From NCBI RefSeq assembly GCF_028737315.1, contig NZ_JAQZAO010000004.1:62001-126000 (forward strand): DNA of 64,000 bases. The letters are read 5' to 3'. Below the pieces are notes generated by a model that saw only the letters and a program-made list of their open reading frames with translations, did not search any database and had not been told where the DNA came from. Shown here one piece after another: positions 31,265 to 40,158 of the stretch; the stretch's first letter is position 1; each line of letters starts with the position of its first letter. This DNA comes from Actinomycetospora lemnae. Lineage in GTDB: Bacteria > Actinomycetota > Actinomycetes > Mycobacteriales > Pseudonocardiaceae. The position numbers and the translations under genes are program-made.

Positions 31265-32101
31265 GTGCCTGCCTGGGTCTGGTTCGTCGTCGCGGCGCTG
31301 GCCGCGGGCGGCGGGGCGCTGCTGCTGCTGTCCGACCGCGCGCGCACCGGCGGCCACCGGCGTGACCGGCGCCGCTGGGCCGAGCAGAAGAGCTGGGAGT
31401 TCGTCGACGTCGACCCCGTCCTGCCCAGCCGCTGGCGCTACGGCGCCGTGCACCAGGGCGGCCACGGTCGCGCGCTCGACCTCGCCACCGGCGCCGTGCC
31501 CGGCCCCGGCGGCCGCCGCCTCGCGCACGTCTTCGACCACGAGCAGGCCGGCCAGGTCACCGGGATCGTCGCCGCGGTGCGCGGGGTGGCCACGCTGCCC
31601 GTCGCGCTCGAGCTGCGCCTGCCCTCGGCGCCCCTGCCCGACGACGCCGGCCTCGACTCCCTCGGCCAGGTCGGCGAGCGCTACGCGTTCGTCACCTCGG
31701 TCGCCCAGGCCCGCCCGCTGATCACCCCGGACGTGGCGCGGGCCGCCGACCTCGTCGGCGACGACGTTCCGCTCGTGTGGGCCGAGGACACGTGGGTGCT
31801 CGCGAGCATCGACGCCGGCGCCGACCCCGAGCGCGTCCAGGGCCTGCTGCAGGCGCTCGTCGAGGTGTCCGTGGCGCTCGAGGACGCCGCCGGCGGCGGC
31901 GAGGAGGACCCGTACGGCGCCGAGCCCGGGCCGGAGGACGCCGCGGCGCACGACGACGCCCCTCGCGACGCGTCCCGGCCGGACGACCCCCCGGCCGCGC
32001 CCCGCCCGACCCACCGCGACAACCCCGCGGACATCCCCTACGACGTCGAGGACGACGAGTTCGGGCCGGGCGCCCGCAGCGGCTCGTCCTCGGGGCGGTG
32101 A
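31265..32101 (+). CDS. Conserved membrane-anchored protein of the pyrE operon, function unknown
   Basis: 278 residues from a GTG that lies 7 nt after TACCCT. An N-terminal helix (about 3-24, [19 protein letters not shown]) is followed by basic residues, a ~170-residue folded region ([19 protein letters not shown] ... [15 protein letters not shown]) and a Glu/Asp/Pro/Ala-rich tail. I do not recognise a catalytic motif. From memory, M. tuberculosis has a conserved membrane/secreted protein (Rv0383c) next to pyrE and clpB, and this is probably its counterpart by position. Its stop overlaps the next start (GTGA), making it the first gene of a four-gene operon. Confidence 0.7.
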   Translation: MPAWVWFVVAALAAGGGALLLLSDRARTGGHRRDRRRWAEQKSWEFVDVDPVLPSRWRYGAVHQGGHGRALDLATGAVPGPGGRRLAHVFDHEQAGQVTGIVAAVRGVATLPVALELRLPSAPLPDDAGLDSLGQVGERYAFVTSVAQARPLITPDVARAADLVGDDVPLVWAEDTWVLASIDAGADPERVQGLLQALVEVSVALEDAAGGGEEDPYGAEPGPEDAAAHDDAPRDASRPDDPPAAPRPTHRDNPADIPYDVEDDEFGPGARSGSSSGR

Positions 32102-33681
32102 GCGGGCCCGTCCCGCGCCGGACCCTGGTCACGTCCGCGGACAGCGACCTGGGCCGCGCGTTCGTGCGGCGCCTGCACGCCGCGGGCGACGAGCTGGTCC
32201 TCGCGGGCGGCGAGCGCGACGCGCTCGAGGCCCTGGCCGCGGAACTGGACGGGGCGCGCCCCGAGGTCCTGCCCGGCGACCTCGCCGACGCCGACGACCT
32301 CGACCTCGTCGCCCGCCGCCTCGAGGCCGACACCCGCCCGATCGACCTGCTCGTCGTCGGCCCTGCGCCCGCGAGCACCGACGCCCTGCCCGACGGCGAC
32401 CCGACGGTGGTGCGCGCCGCCCTCGACCGCAGCGCCCGCGCCGTGCTGGCGCTCCTGCGCGCCGTGCTGCCGGGGATGATCGCCCGCGGGCACCCCGGTC
32501 CGGGCGGGGCGATCACCGTCGCCGGCCCCGGCGCCTACGTGCCGCTGGCCGGCGCGCCCGGTCTCGACGGCGCCGCGCAGGCCTACGTCGCCATGCTCAC
32601 CGAGTCGCTCGCGCAGGCCCTCGCCCACGACGGCCTCGGCCTGACCGTCGTGTGCCCGACCCCGCCACCGGGCCGGGCCGCCGACGCGGTCGCGATGCGC
32701 GTGGCCCCGCCCGACGCCGACGCGGTCGCGGCCGCCGCGCTCGCCGACCACGCCGCCGGTCACCCGGTCTCGACGCCCGGCATCGGTCTCAAGGCGCTGG
32801 CGGGCGCCTCGCGGCTCGTCCCGTTCCCCGCGGTGCGCGCCGTGTCCGGGCTGCGCCGTGGTGGCGGCCTCGCCGGCGCCCTGCGCAGCCGCCGCGGACC
32901 CCGGGGCGCGCGCGACGGCACCGCGCTGGTCACCGGCGCCAGCTCGGGGATCGGGGCCGCGTTCGCCGAGCATCTGGCCGTCGCCGGGCACGACCTCGTC
33001 CTCGTCGCCCGCGACGCCGGCCGACTCGAGAGCCTCGCCGAGCGCCTGCGCGCGCGGTACGGGGTCGGGGTCGAGGTGCTCGTCGCCGACCTCGCGGCCA
33101 CCGCCGAGCGCCGGCGGGTCGCCGAGCGGCTGGACGCCGGGCGCCCGATCACCCTGCTCGTCAACAACGCCGGCTACGCGACCGCCGGCGAGTTCGTCGA
33201 CACCGACCCCGCGGCGCTGCGCGCGAACTACGAGGTCAACATGGCCGCCGTGCTCGAGCTGACCGCGGCCGCGCTGCCCGGCATGGTGGCGCGCGGGCGG
33301 GGGGACGTCGTCAACGTCTCCAGCGTGGCCGGCTTCCTGCCCGGGCGCGGGTCGGTCTACAGCGCCGGCAAGACCTACGTCACCGCGCTCTCCCAGAACC
33401 TCGCGCTGACGCTGGACGGCACCGGGGTGCGGGTCATGGCGCTGTGCCCGGGCTTCACGCGTACGGAGTTCCACGCGCGCCTCGGGCAGGAGCGCCAGGG
33501 CCCGGACTGGCTGTGGCTGGACGCGGACACGGTGGTGTCGGAGGGTCTCGACGACCTCGAGGCGGGGAAGGCGGTGTCGGTGCCGGGCGCGGTGTACAAG
33601 ACGATCGTGGGGGCGACGCGGATGGTGCCGCGCGCCCTGCTGCGCGCGCTGGCGGCGCGCACGGCGACCGGACGGGGCTGA
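32098..33681 (+). CDS. Fused double short-chain dehydrogenase/reductase; N-terminal copy degenerate
   Basis: 527 residues from a GTG overlapping the previous stop. The second half (about 275-527) is a canonical [11 protein letters not shown] nucleotide loop, NNAG, and the catalytic YSAGK (Tyr421, Lys425) with upstream Ser. The first half (about 1-270) has the same length and landmarks but TSADSDLG in place of TGxxxGxG, VGPAP in place of NNAG, and no YxxxK. It appears non-catalytic and may act as a built-in dimer partner. Substrate unknown; such SDRs reduce or oxidise lipid, keto or sugar alcohols. Its link to pyrE (5-bp gap) looks organisational rather than enzymatic. Confidence 0.85.
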   Translation: MSGPVPRRTLVTSADSDLGRAFVRRLHAAGDELVLAGGERDALEALAAELDGARPEVLPGDLADADDLDLVARRLEADTRPIDLLVVGPAPASTDALPDGDPTVVRAALDRSARAVLALLRAVLPGMIARGHPGPGGAITVAGPGAYVPLAGAPGLDGAAQAYVAMLTESLAQALAHDGLGLTVVCPTPPPGRAADAVAMRVAPPDADAVAAAALADHAAGHPVSTPGIGLKALAGASRLVPFPAVRAVSGLRRGGGLAGALRSRRGPRGARDGTALVTGASSGIGAAFAEHLAVAGHDLVLVARDAGRLESLAERLRARYGVGVEVLVADLAATAERRRVAERLDAGRPITLLVNNAGYATAGEFVDTDPAALRANYEVNMAAVLELTAAALPGMVARGRGDVVNVSSVAGFLPGRGSVYSAGKTYVTALSQNLALTLDGTGVRVMALCPGFTRTEFHARLGQERQGPDWLWLDADTVVSEGLDDLEAGKAVSVPGAVYKTIVGATRMVPRALLRALAARTATGRG

Positions 33682-33686
33682 GTGCG

Positions 33687-34235
33687 GTGACCCCGACCGT
33701 CGACCCCGACGCCCGCGCCCGGCTCGCGGCCCTCGTCGCCGAGCTCTCCGTCGTCCACGGCCGCGTCACGCTGTCCTCGGGCCGCGAGGCCGACTACTAC
33801 GTCGACCTGCGCCGCGCGACCCTCCACCACGAGGCCGGCCCGCTCATCGGCCGCCTCGTGCGCGAGCTGACCGCCGACTGGGACTACGACGCCGCCGGCG
33901 GGCTCACCCTCGGCGCCGACCCCGTCGCGCTCGCCGTGATGCACGCGGCGGGCCGGCCGGTCGACGCCTGCGTGGTGCGCTCGGCCGCCAAGACCCACGG
34001 CATGCAGCGCCGCATCGAGGGCCCGGACGTCACCGGGCGCCGGGTGCTCGCCGTCGAGGACACCTCCACCACGGGCGGCAGCGTGCTCACCGCGGTGGAC
34101 GCGCTGGTCGAGGCGGGCGCCGAGGTCGTCGGCGTGGTCACCGTCGTCGACCGCGGCACGGGCGCGACCGAGGCCGTCGAGGCCCGGGGCCTGGCCTGCC
34201 GCTCGCTGCTCGGCCTCGCCGACCTGGGGCTGTGA
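33687..34235 (+). CDS. pyrE: Orotate phosphoribosyltransferase
   Basis: 182 residues from GTG, 5 bp after the SDR stop. VHGRVTLSSGREADYYVDLRRATL is the typical orotate-site N-terminus. The PRPP loop is VLAVEDTSTTGGS (about 119-131), and KTHGMQRRIEG is the flexible catalytic loop. It joins orotate and PRPP to OMP in pyrimidine synthesis. Length is usual for actinobacterial PyrE. Its stop overlaps the start of the TrmH-type methylase (GTGA), so both are co-translated. From memory, the pair also occurs near pyrE in mycobacteria. Confidence 0.95.
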   Translation: MTPTVDPDARARLAALVAELSVVHGRVTLSSGREADYYVDLRRATLHHEAGPLIGRLVRELTADWDYDAAGGLTLGADPVALAVMHAAGRPVDACVVRSAAKTHGMQRRIEGPDVTGRRVLAVEDTSTTGGSVLTAVDALVEAGAEVVGVVTVVDRGTGATEAVEARGLACRSLLGLADLGL

Positions 34236-34894
34236 ACGACCCCGACACCGACGAGCCCGGCCCCACCGAGTGGCACACCGGGCCGGAGCCGGTCGGGGTC
34301 GGGCCCTGGCCCGGCGGCCCGGAGGCCTGGCCGGACGACCCGCGCTACGACCCCGAGCTCCTCGCCGCGGGCGACCGGCGCAACGTCGTCGACCGCTACC
34401 GCTACTGGCGCCGCGAGGCCGTCGTCGCCGACCTCGACCAGCGGCGCCACCCGTTCCACGTCGCGATCGAGAACCTGCACCACGACGCCAACATCGGGAC
34501 GATCGTGCGCACCGCCAACGCCTTCGCCGCGGCCGCGGTGCACGTCGTCGGACGTCGGCGCTGGAACCGGCGGGGCGCGATGGTCACCGACCGCTACCAG
34601 CACGTCCACCACCACCCCGACGTCGCCGCCCTGCTCGCCTGGGCGCGCGGCGAGGACCTCGCGGTGGTCGCCGTCGACAACGGCCCCGGGGCGACGGCGC
34701 TCGAGTCCGCGGAGCTGCCGCGGCGCTGCGTCCTGCTGTTCGGTCAGGAGGGCGTCGGGCTCACGCCGGAGGCCGTCTCGGGCGCGGACCAGGTGCTGGC
34801 GATCGCGCAGTACGGGTCGACGCGGTCGATCAACGCCGGCGTCGCGGCCGGGATCGCCATGCACGCGTGGATCCGCGCGCACGCCACCCCGTAG
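34232..34894 (+). CDS. TrmH/SpoU family RNA 2'-O-methyltransferase
   Basis: 220 residues from a GTG overlapping the pyrE stop. About 70 residues precede the SPOUT domain. Motif 1 appears as ENLHHDANIGTIVRTANAF (Asn and Arg present), motif 2 as RRCVLLFGQEGVGLTPE and motif 3 as IAQYGSTRSINAGVAAGIAM, forming the knotted SAM site. The family methylates ribose 2'-OH in tRNA or rRNA; the particular nucleotide cannot be assigned. It is the last gene of the operon; 16 bp separate it from the convergent DedA gene, with no clear hairpin. Confidence 0.9.
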   Translation: MNDPDTDEPGPTEWHTGPEPVGVGPWPGGPEAWPDDPRYDPELLAAGDRRNVVDRYRYWRREAVVADLDQRRHPFHVAIENLHHDANIGTIVRTANAFAAAAVHVVGRRRWNRRGAMVTDRYQHVHHHPDVAALLAWARGEDLAVVAVDNGPGATALESAELPRRCVLLFGQEGVGLTPEAVSGADQVLAIAQYGSTRSINAGVAAGIAMHAWIRAHATP

Positions 34895-34910
34895 GTCGCG
34901 CCGTCGCGCG

Positions 34911-35681
34911 TCAGCGCCGCCGGTCGATGTGCTGCGTGGGGCCGTCGACGCCGGTGTCGATCACCTGGGTCGGCTCGTCGGTGGCGCCGTCGAGGACGTC
35001 CTCGGCCAGCCCCTGCGCCCCGAGCTTGCGCTCGCGCCGCGCCTTGATGAGCTCGATCGCGATCGGCACCAGCGAGAGCGCGACCACGAGGATGAGCATG
35101 GCCTCGATGTTGTTCTTGACGAACTCGAACTGGCCGAGCCCGGCGCCGAGCAGCGTCACCCCGGCGGCCCACGCGACGCCGCCGATCAGCGAGAACGTCA
35201 GGAACCGGCGCGCGTCCATGCGCCCGACGCCGGCCATGACGGTGATGAACGTCCGCACGATCGGCACGAACCGGCCGAGCACGATGGCCCGGTTGCCGTA
35301 CTTGTCGAAGAACTTCTGCGTGCGCTCGACGTTCTCGCGCTTGAAGAGCCTCGAGTTCGGGCGGTCGAAGATCGGGGGCCCGGCCTTGAGCCCGATCCAG
35401 TAGCCCAGCGCGTTGCCGAGGAACGCGCACACCACCAGCAGCACGCACACCAGCCACAGCGGCGTGTCGATGAGGCCGGTGACCACCGCGAGCCCCGTGA
35501 TGAACAGCAACGAGTCACCGGGCAGGAAGAAGCCGACCAGCAGTCCGCACTCGGCGAAAATGATCAGGCACACGCCCGCGAGGGCCCACGGGCCCAGGGA
35601 CTCGATGATGTACTGCGGGTCCAGCCACTCGGGGCCGAGGGCCTGCACCGTGGTGGTGGCGGCGGCGAGGGTGGGCGACAC
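34911..35681 (-). CDS. DedA family membrane protein
   Basis: 256 residues from GTG with -10 box TACGGT 8 nt upstream. It carries the DedA signature region: FAECGLLVGFFLPGDSLLFITG, then LGNALGYWIGLKAGPPIF, and GRFVPIVRTFITVMAGVGRM with its conserved Arg. There are five or so membrane helices. DedA proteins act as lipid scramblases or flippases (undecaprenyl phosphate or phosphatidylethanolamine recycling) needed for envelope integrity. The ~60-residue C-terminal tail is polar, with THR/GLY/ASP patches. From memory, the M. tuberculosis homologue (Rv0364) also lies near fba. Confidence 0.92.
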   Translation of the reverse strand: MSPTLAAATTTVQALGPEWLDPQYIIESLGPWALAGVCLIIFAECGLLVGFFLPGDSLLFITGLAVVTGLIDTPLWLVCVLLVVCAFLGNALGYWIGLKAGPPIFDRPNSRLFKRENVERTQKFFDKYGNRAIVLGRFVPIVRTFITVMAGVGRMDARRFLTFSLIGGVAWAAGVTLLGAGLGQFEFVKNNIEAMLILVVALSLVPIAIELIKARRERKLGAQGLAEDVLDGATDEPTQVIDTGVDGPTQHIDRRR

Positions 35682-35689
35682 GCCACAGA

Positions 35690-35695
35690 ACCGTA
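35690..35695 (-). promoter_or_regulatory. -10 box TACGGT, leaderless promoter of the DedA gene
   Basis: TACGGT on the minus strand lies 8 nt before the GTG at 35681. Confidence 0.55.
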
Positions 35696-35756
35696 CGCGG
35701 CGGACCTGGGCGTCGGCGGCGGGGTCACCCCGACCCCGTCCGGGTGGGGTGCCCGC

Positions 35757-36533
35757 TCAGCCGGGCAGGACCAGGGTGCCGACGGCCGCGAGCGCGCCCG
35801 CGACGGCGCCGACGAGCAGCGCGATGCCCGACCACCAGGCGATCCGCGCGGCCGACCACCCTGCCGGGGCGTCCTCGGTCGGCGGCGCCGCGGTGGGTGC
35901 CGGGGCCGGGCGCTGCCGGGGCACCCCGGGCGGGGTGGGGCGACCGACCGGACCCGCGGGCACGCCCGGCGGGGGACCGGGTCGGGCCGCCGGGCGGGGC
36001 GGCGGCGCGGCCGGCGGCCAGGGGCGCTCGGCGGTCGCGGGCCCCGGACGCGGCGCGGGACGCCCGATCGGCGGCCCGCCGCGCGCGGCGGCGGGGTAGA
36101 CGCCGGGCGCCGGGCCGGTCGGCGGGCCGATCGCCGGGCCGTTCGTCGCCGGCCCGTTCGTCGCCGGGCCGTTCGTCGCCGGCCCGTTCGTCGCCGGCCC
36201 GTTCGTCGCCGGTGCGGCCGTCACGGAACCGGGGCCCGTCACGCCGGGGCCGCGCGGGGCCGGGGCGGCCGGACCGGGCTGCGCGACGGTCTCGGCCGGG
36301 GCCTCCTCCTGCCCCCGGCGGCGGGCGAGCGGCCGGAAGCGGTCACGCAGCCGCGAGCCGCCGGCCGGGGCGTCCTGGGCCCGGTGGACCTCCGTGGGCG
36401 GCGCCGGTTCGGACGAGCCGGCGGTGCCGGCGGTCCCGGCGGTCCCGGCGGTCCCGGTGGTGCCGCCCGGGGAGGACACCCCACCTGCGGCGTGCGCGCG
36501 CAGGGCCTCGGACAGCAGCCGCTCGTCGTCCAT
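35757..36533 (-). CDS. Proline-rich single-pass membrane protein downstream of a sigma factor
   Basis: 258 residues from the ATG at 36533; TACCAT lies 8 nt upstream (leaderless). A short N-terminal segment (MDDERLLSEALRAHAAGG) precedes low-complexity sequence. That sequence includes Gly-Thr-Ala repeats, a basic patch RLRDRFRPLARRRG, five Ala-Thr-Asn-Gly-Pro repeats and Pro/Ala/Arg-rich stretches. One transmembrane helix near the C-terminus (about 233-256) leaves almost nothing outside. Its position after an ECF-type sigma gene suggests an anti-sigma or partner role, but it lacks a recognisable zinc or ASD motif. It has its own -10 box, so expression need not be coupled. Function unknown. Confidence 0.65.
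   Translation of the reverse strand: MDDERLLSEALRAHAAGGVSSPGGTTGTAGTAGTAGTAGSSEPAPPTEVHRAQDAPAGGSRLRDRFRPLARRRGQEEAPAETVAQPGPAAPAPRGPGVTGPGSVTAAPATNGPATNGPATNGPATNGPATNGPAIGPPTGPAPGVYPAAARGGPPIGRPAPRPGPATAERPWPPAAPPPRPAARPGPPPGVPAGPVGRPTPPGVPRQRPAPAPTAAPPTEDAPAGWSAARIAWWSGIALLVGAVAGALAAVGTLVLPG
36141..36215 (-). repeat. 15-bp tandem coding repeat (Ala-Thr-Asn-Gly-Pro x5)
   Basis: Five near-identical units beginning GTTCGTCGCCGG on the plus strand, varying only at the end of the unit, inside the proline-rich membrane protein gene. Slippage would change length without frameshift. Confidence 0.9.
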
Positions 36534-36541
36534 CCCGACCG

Positions 36542-36547
36542 ATGGTA
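36542..36547 (-). promoter_or_regulatory. -10 box TACCAT of the proline-rich protein gene
   Basis: TACCAT on the minus strand, 8 nt before the ATG at 36533. Confidence 0.5.
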
Positions 36548-36618
36548 ACGGCGCCACCCGGCGTGACCCAGGGCCGTCCGTGGGCCGTCCGGGGTCGTCC
36601 GATCGGTCCTGGTCCGGC

Positions 36619-37293
36619 CTAGGACCCGCCGACCAGCTTCCCGATGGCCTCGAGCCCGCGGCTCGCCGTCGACTTCACCGTGCCCTTGCTGATGCCCGTC
36701 GCCTCGGCGATCTCGGCCTCCGAGAGCCCCCCGTAGTACCGCAGCACCAGCACCTCGCGCTGGCGCCGCGGCAGTTTGCCCAGCGCGGAGACCACCGCCT
36801 GGTGCTCGGCGGAGAGCATCGCGAGCGACTCGGCCGACCGGGCGTCGGCGGTGTGCGGCGGGGTGTACTCGCGGGCGGTGCGCCGGCGGCGCAGCACCGA
36901 GCGGGAGCCGTTGACCACCGCGGTGCGCAGGTAGCCCAGCGCCGCGTGCTCGTCGCGCAGGCGTCCCCAGTGCCGGTGGAGTCCGGTGAACGCCTCCTGG
37001 ACGACGTCCTCGGCGGTCGCCGGGTCGTCCACGAGCAGCACCGCGAGGCGCACGAACCGCATGCGGTGCTCGCGGTAGAGGTCCTCGAGCGTGCGCGGAG
37101 CCTGCTGGTCCTGGGTGGCGACCGGACCGCTCGCCGGCCCCACCACCGCGGGGCCCGGTGGGCCCGGAGGTCGCGGCGGCCCCGAGGGGCGCGCCGACGG
37201 GTGTGCCACCGAGGCGTCGACCGGGGCGACGGCGTCGATGGCTCGCAGGCTGCCGAGCGTGCGCTCGACGGCGCTCTCCCCGGGGTGACCCAC
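36619..37293 (-). CDS. SigE-family (ECF) RNA polymerase sigma factor
   Basis: 224 residues from GTG with TATCGT 7 nt upstream. A ~65-residue Pro/Ala-rich extension precedes region 2 (about 70-137; LEDLYREHRMRFVRLAVLLVDDPATAEDVVQEAF, GYLRTAVVNGSRSVLRRRRT). Region 4 follows (about 165-220; LPRRQREVLVLRYYGGLSEAEIAEATGISKGTVKSTASRGLE). Regions 1 and 3 are missing, as in ECF sigma factors, and the R2 sequence is that of the actinobacterial SigE family. It would direct polymerase to stress- or envelope-related promoters. The downstream membrane protein is the natural candidate partner. The extended N-terminus is unusual, but the -10 box spacing supports this start. Confidence 0.9.
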   Translation of the reverse strand: MGHPGESAVERTLGSLRAIDAVAPVDASVAHPSARPSGPPRPPGPPGPAVVGPASGPVATQDQQAPRTLEDLYREHRMRFVRLAVLLVDDPATAEDVVQEAFTGLHRHWGRLRDEHAALGYLRTAVVNGSRSVLRRRRTAREYTPPHTADARSAESLAMLSAEHQAVVSALGKLPRRQREVLVLRYYGGLSEAEIAEATGISKGTVKSTASRGLEAIGKLVGGS

Positions 37294-37300
37294 CTCTCCG

Positions 37301-37306
37301 ACGATA
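37301..37306 (-). promoter_or_regulatory. -10 box TATCGT of the sigma factor gene
   Basis: TATCGT on the minus strand, 7 nt before the GTG at 37293. Confidence 0.55.
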
Positions 37307-37433
37307 GCCCTTCACCACGCGTGGTCCCGGTGGGGACGACCGCGAGCCCACGGATCACCCGCGTGGCCCAGGGCGGAGACGCAGGGGACTCCGGTCACAC
37401 CCGACGACGCAGCGCCGGGCCCCGGGGCTGCGT

Positions 37434-37439
37434 CATACT
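37434..37439 (+). promoter_or_regulatory. Candidate -10 box CATACT of fba
   Basis: CATACT matches 4 of 6 consensus bases and would give a leader of ~65 nt before the fba ribosome site. No good -35 hexamer is seen. The 37294-37512 gap shows no other element. Confidence 0.35.
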
Positions 37440-37512
37440 GCGCCGACGCCCGGCCGGACCGCGCCCGCTCCGGTGCCCGGCCCCTGTCGAGGAGCTCCTG
37501 GGAGGCACGACG

Positions 37513-38547
37513 ATGCCCATCGCGACCCCCGAGGTCTACAACGAGATGCTGGACCGCGCGAAGGCGAACCGCTTCGCGTTCCCGGCCATCAACTGCACGT
37601 CCTCGGAGACCATCAACGCGGCCCTGCGAGGCTTCGCCGAGGCGGAGAGCGACGGCATCATCCAGTTCTCCACGGGCGGGGCGGAGTTCGGGTCGGGCCA
37701 GTCGGTCAAGGACATGGTCACGGGGGCGAGCGCGCTCGCGGAGTTCGCGCACGTCGTCGCCGAGAAGTACTCGATCAACGTCGCGCTGCACACCGACCAC
37801 TGCCCGAAGGACAAGCTCGACACCTACGTGCGCCCGCTGATCGCCATCAGCCAGGAGCGCGTCGACCGCGGGCAGAACCCGCTGTTCCAGTCGCACATGT
37901 GGGACGGCTCGGCGGTGGAGCTCACCGAGAACCTCGAGATCGCCCAGGAGCTGCTGGAGAAGGCGGGCAAGGCGAAGATCATCCTCGAGGTCGAGATCGG
38001 CGTCGTCGGCGGCGAGGAGGACGGCATCTCCGCCGACATCGACGAGAAGCTCTACACCGCGCCCGGTGACTACGAGCGCACGGTGCGGTCGCTCGGCGGT
38101 GGCGAGAAGGGCCGCTACCTGCTGGCCGCGACGTTCGGCAACGTCCACGGCGTCTACAAGCCGGGCAACGTCAAGCTGCGCCCCGACGTGCTCAAGAAGG
38201 GCCAGGAGGTCGCGGCGAAGGAGCTGGGGCTGCCGGACGGCTCGAAGCCGTTCGACCTGGTCTTCCACGGCGGCTCGGGCTCGCTGCTCGAGGAGATCCA
38301 CGAGGCCCTCGACTACGGCGTGGTCAAGATGAACGTCGACACCGACACGCAGTACGCCTACACCCGCCCGATCGCCGCGCACATGTTCGAGAACTACGAC
38401 GGCGTGCTGAAGGTCGACGGAGAGGTCGGCAACAAGAAGACCTACGACCCGCGCAGCTACGGCAAGAAGGCCGAGGTCGCGATGGCCGAGCGGGTCACCA
38501 CGGCCTGCGAGAACCTGCGCTCGACGGGGCAGACCCTGGGTCGCTGA
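37513..38547 (+). CDS. fba: Class II fructose-bisphosphate aldolase
   Basis: 344 residues from ATG with GGGAGG upstream. Class II hallmarks: VALHTDHCPKD with catalytic Asp95 and zinc ligand His96, EVEIGVVGGEEDG, FGNVHGVYKPGNV (second zinc His), and VFHGGSGS binding phosphate. MNVDTDTQYA carries the Asn/Asp that bind the substrate. Length matches mycobacterial FbaA. It interconverts fructose-1,6-bisphosphate with DHAP and glyceraldehyde-3-phosphate in glycolysis/gluconeogenesis. Codon use is strongly biased, typical of a highly expressed gene. It is followed 30 bp later by DUF3151. Confidence 0.98.
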   Translation: MPIATPEVYNEMLDRAKANRFAFPAINCTSSETINAALRGFAEAESDGIIQFSTGGAEFGSGQSVKDMVTGASALAEFAHVVAEKYSINVALHTDHCPKDKLDTYVRPLIAISQERVDRGQNPLFQSHMWDGSAVELTENLEIAQELLEKAGKAKIILEVEIGVVGGEEDGISADIDEKLYTAPGDYERTVRSLGGGEKGRYLLAATFGNVHGVYKPGNVKLRPDVLKKGQEVAAKELGLPDGSKPFDLVFHGGSGSLLEEIHEALDYGVVKMNVDTDTQYAYTRPIAAHMFENYDGVLKVDGEVGNKKTYDPRSYGKKAEVAMAERVTTACENLRSTGQTLGR

Positions 38548-38577
38548 CCCGCGACCGCCCGGGCGGATGATGGCGAC

Positions 38578-39018
38578 ATGACCATCCCGATGGGACCGGG
38601 CGCCGGGCACGGGCACAACCTGCTGGGGCCGCAGCCGACCTACCTCCCCGAGACGCCGGAGCCGGCGTCGCGGCTGGAGCGCGGCGAGGACCCGGCCGCG
38701 GTCGTCGCCGACCACCCGACCTACTCGGCCGGGTGGGCGGCGCTCGCCGAGCGCGCCGAGGCCGCCGGCGAGCACGTCACGGCCTACGCGTTCGCGCGCA
38801 CCGGCTACCACCGCGGGCTCGACCAGCTGCGCCGCAACGGCTGGAAGGGCTTCGGGCCGGTGCCGTGGGACCACGAGCCCAACCAGGGCTTCCTACGCGC
38901 GGTGGCGGCGCTGGCCAAGGCCGCCCGGGCGATCGGCGAGACCGACGAGGTCGAGCGCTGCGTGCAGCTCCTCGCCGACTGCGACCCGGAGGCCGTCGCC
39001 GCCCTCGGCCTGGCCTGA
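38578..39018 (+). CDS. DUF3151 family protein
   Basis: 146 residues from ATG; GATGAT six nt upstream is a weak leaderless -10 candidate. NLLGPQPTYLPETPEP at the start, VVADHPTYSAGWAALAERA and TAYAFARTGYHRGLDQLRRNGWKGFGPVPWDHEPNQGFLRA match the actinobacterial DUF3151 family, which is often found beside fba. It reads as a compact helical protein resembling one or two TPR-like hairpins. No catalytic residue or known function. Conserved linkage with fba suggests a role near central metabolism, but that is inference. Confidence 0.8.
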   Translation: MTIPMGPGAGHGHNLLGPQPTYLPETPEPASRLERGEDPAAVVADHPTYSAGWAALAERAEAAGEHVTAYAFARTGYHRGLDQLRRNGWKGFGPVPWDHEPNQGFLRAVAALAKAARAIGETDEVERCVQLLADCDPEAVAALGLA

Positions 39019-39022
39019 CGCG

Positions 39023-40141
39023 GTGCCCGCCGGGGAGGGCACGGTCGGCCCCCGCCTGCGCGGGCTCGCCGGCACCCGGGTCCGGCGTCTGCGCGACTCC
39101 GGGCTGCCGGTGCTGCAGTGCGCGCTCGCGGCCGGCCTCGCCTACCTCGTGGCGCGCGACGTCGTCGGTCATCCGCTGCCGTTCTTCGCGCCCATCGCGT
39201 GCGTCCTCGTGCTGGGCGTCGGGGTGACCAACCGGCTGCGCCGCTCGGTGGAGCTCGCGGTCGGGGTCAGCGTCGGCGTGGCCGTCGGCGACCTCATCGT
39301 CGTGCTCATCGGCCCGGGCTGGTGGCAGATCAGCGTGGTCGTGGGGCTGGCGCTGCTGGCGGCGCTGCTCTTCGACGTCGGGGCGCTGCTGCTCAACCAG
39401 GCCGCGGTGTCGGCGGTGCTCGTGGCGACGCTGCAGCCGCCCGGCACGACCGCCGCGTTCTCGCGCTGGATCGACACGCTCATCGGGGCGGCGATCGGGC
39501 TGGCCACCGCGGCGACGCTGCCGTCCCACCCGCTGACCCGGGCCCGGCGCGGGCTGTCGGCGCTGCTCACCGAGCTCGAGGCGGTCCTCGCCGGGACCGC
39601 CGACGCCCTCGACGGCGTCGACCTCGACGCGGCGGCCGGGGTGCTCGAGCGGGCGCGGGCCACGCAGGGTCGGGTCGACGCGCTGTCCGACGCGGTGGAC
39701 GCGGGCTTCGAGATCACCACCATCGCGCCGCTGCGCCGCCGCCACCGCGGGGAGCTCGCGCGGCTGCGCACCGCCGTGCGCCCGGTCGACCTGGCCCTGC
39801 GCAACGCGCGCGTCCTCGCCCGCCGCGCGCACGCCGCGATCCGCGACGGCGAGCGGCCGGACCCGGATCTGGTGGCGGTGCTGCGACGCCTGGCCGTCGA
39901 CACCCGCACGTTGCGCGGCGAGCTCACCCGCGGTGAGCCGACCGACGGCGCCCGCGACGCCCTGCTGGAGACGGTCGGCACGCTGCCGGTGCGCGGCGGG
40001 GGCTACTCGGCGGACGTGGTGCTGGCCCAGATCCGCTCGATGCTCGTGGACCTCCTCACGGCGGCGGGCACCGATCGCGACGAGGCGGTGGCGGCGACGA
40101 CGAGCACGCGGCTGGACCGCGACGACCCGGAGGGGTCCTGA
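39023..40141 (+). CDS. FUSC/aromatic-acid-exporter-like membrane protein
   Basis: 372 residues from GTG, 4 bp after the DUF3151 stop. A basic N-terminus is followed by six or so helices in the first half (about 30-170; LQCALAAGLAYLVARDVVGHPLPFFAPIACVLVLG, VELAVGVSVGVAVGDLIVVLIG). A ~200-residue cytoplasmic helical domain (LERARATQGRVDALSDAVDAG, RLAVDTRTLRGELTRG) completes it. This half-membrane, half-helical layout is that of FUSC-type and YgaE/ArAE proteins. Transport of aromatic acids or fusaric-acid-like compounds is known for some members; the substrate here is unknown. Probably cotranscribed with DUF3151. Confidence 0.8.
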   Translation: MPAGEGTVGPRLRGLAGTRVRRLRDSGLPVLQCALAAGLAYLVARDVVGHPLPFFAPIACVLVLGVGVTNRLRRSVELAVGVSVGVAVGDLIVVLIGPGWWQISVVVGLALLAALLFDVGALLLNQAAVSAVLVATLQPPGTTAAFSRWIDTLIGAAIGLATAATLPSHPLTRARRGLSALLTELEAVLAGTADALDGVDLDAAAGVLERARATQGRVDALSDAVDAGFEITTIAPLRRRHRGELARLRTAVRPVDLALRNARVLARRAHAAIRDGERPDPDLVAVLRRLAVDTRTLRGELTRGEPTDGARDALLETVGTLPVRGGGYSADVVLAQIRSMLVDLLTAAGTDRDEAVAATTSTRLDRDDPEGS

Positions 40142-40158
40142 CGACCCGTGTCCCGGCG

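Noticed and set aside
36533-36619. Calling the proline-rich membrane protein a true anti-sigma factor
   Set aside because: No anti-sigma domain or zinc motif is visible; only position supports it, so it is left as unknown.
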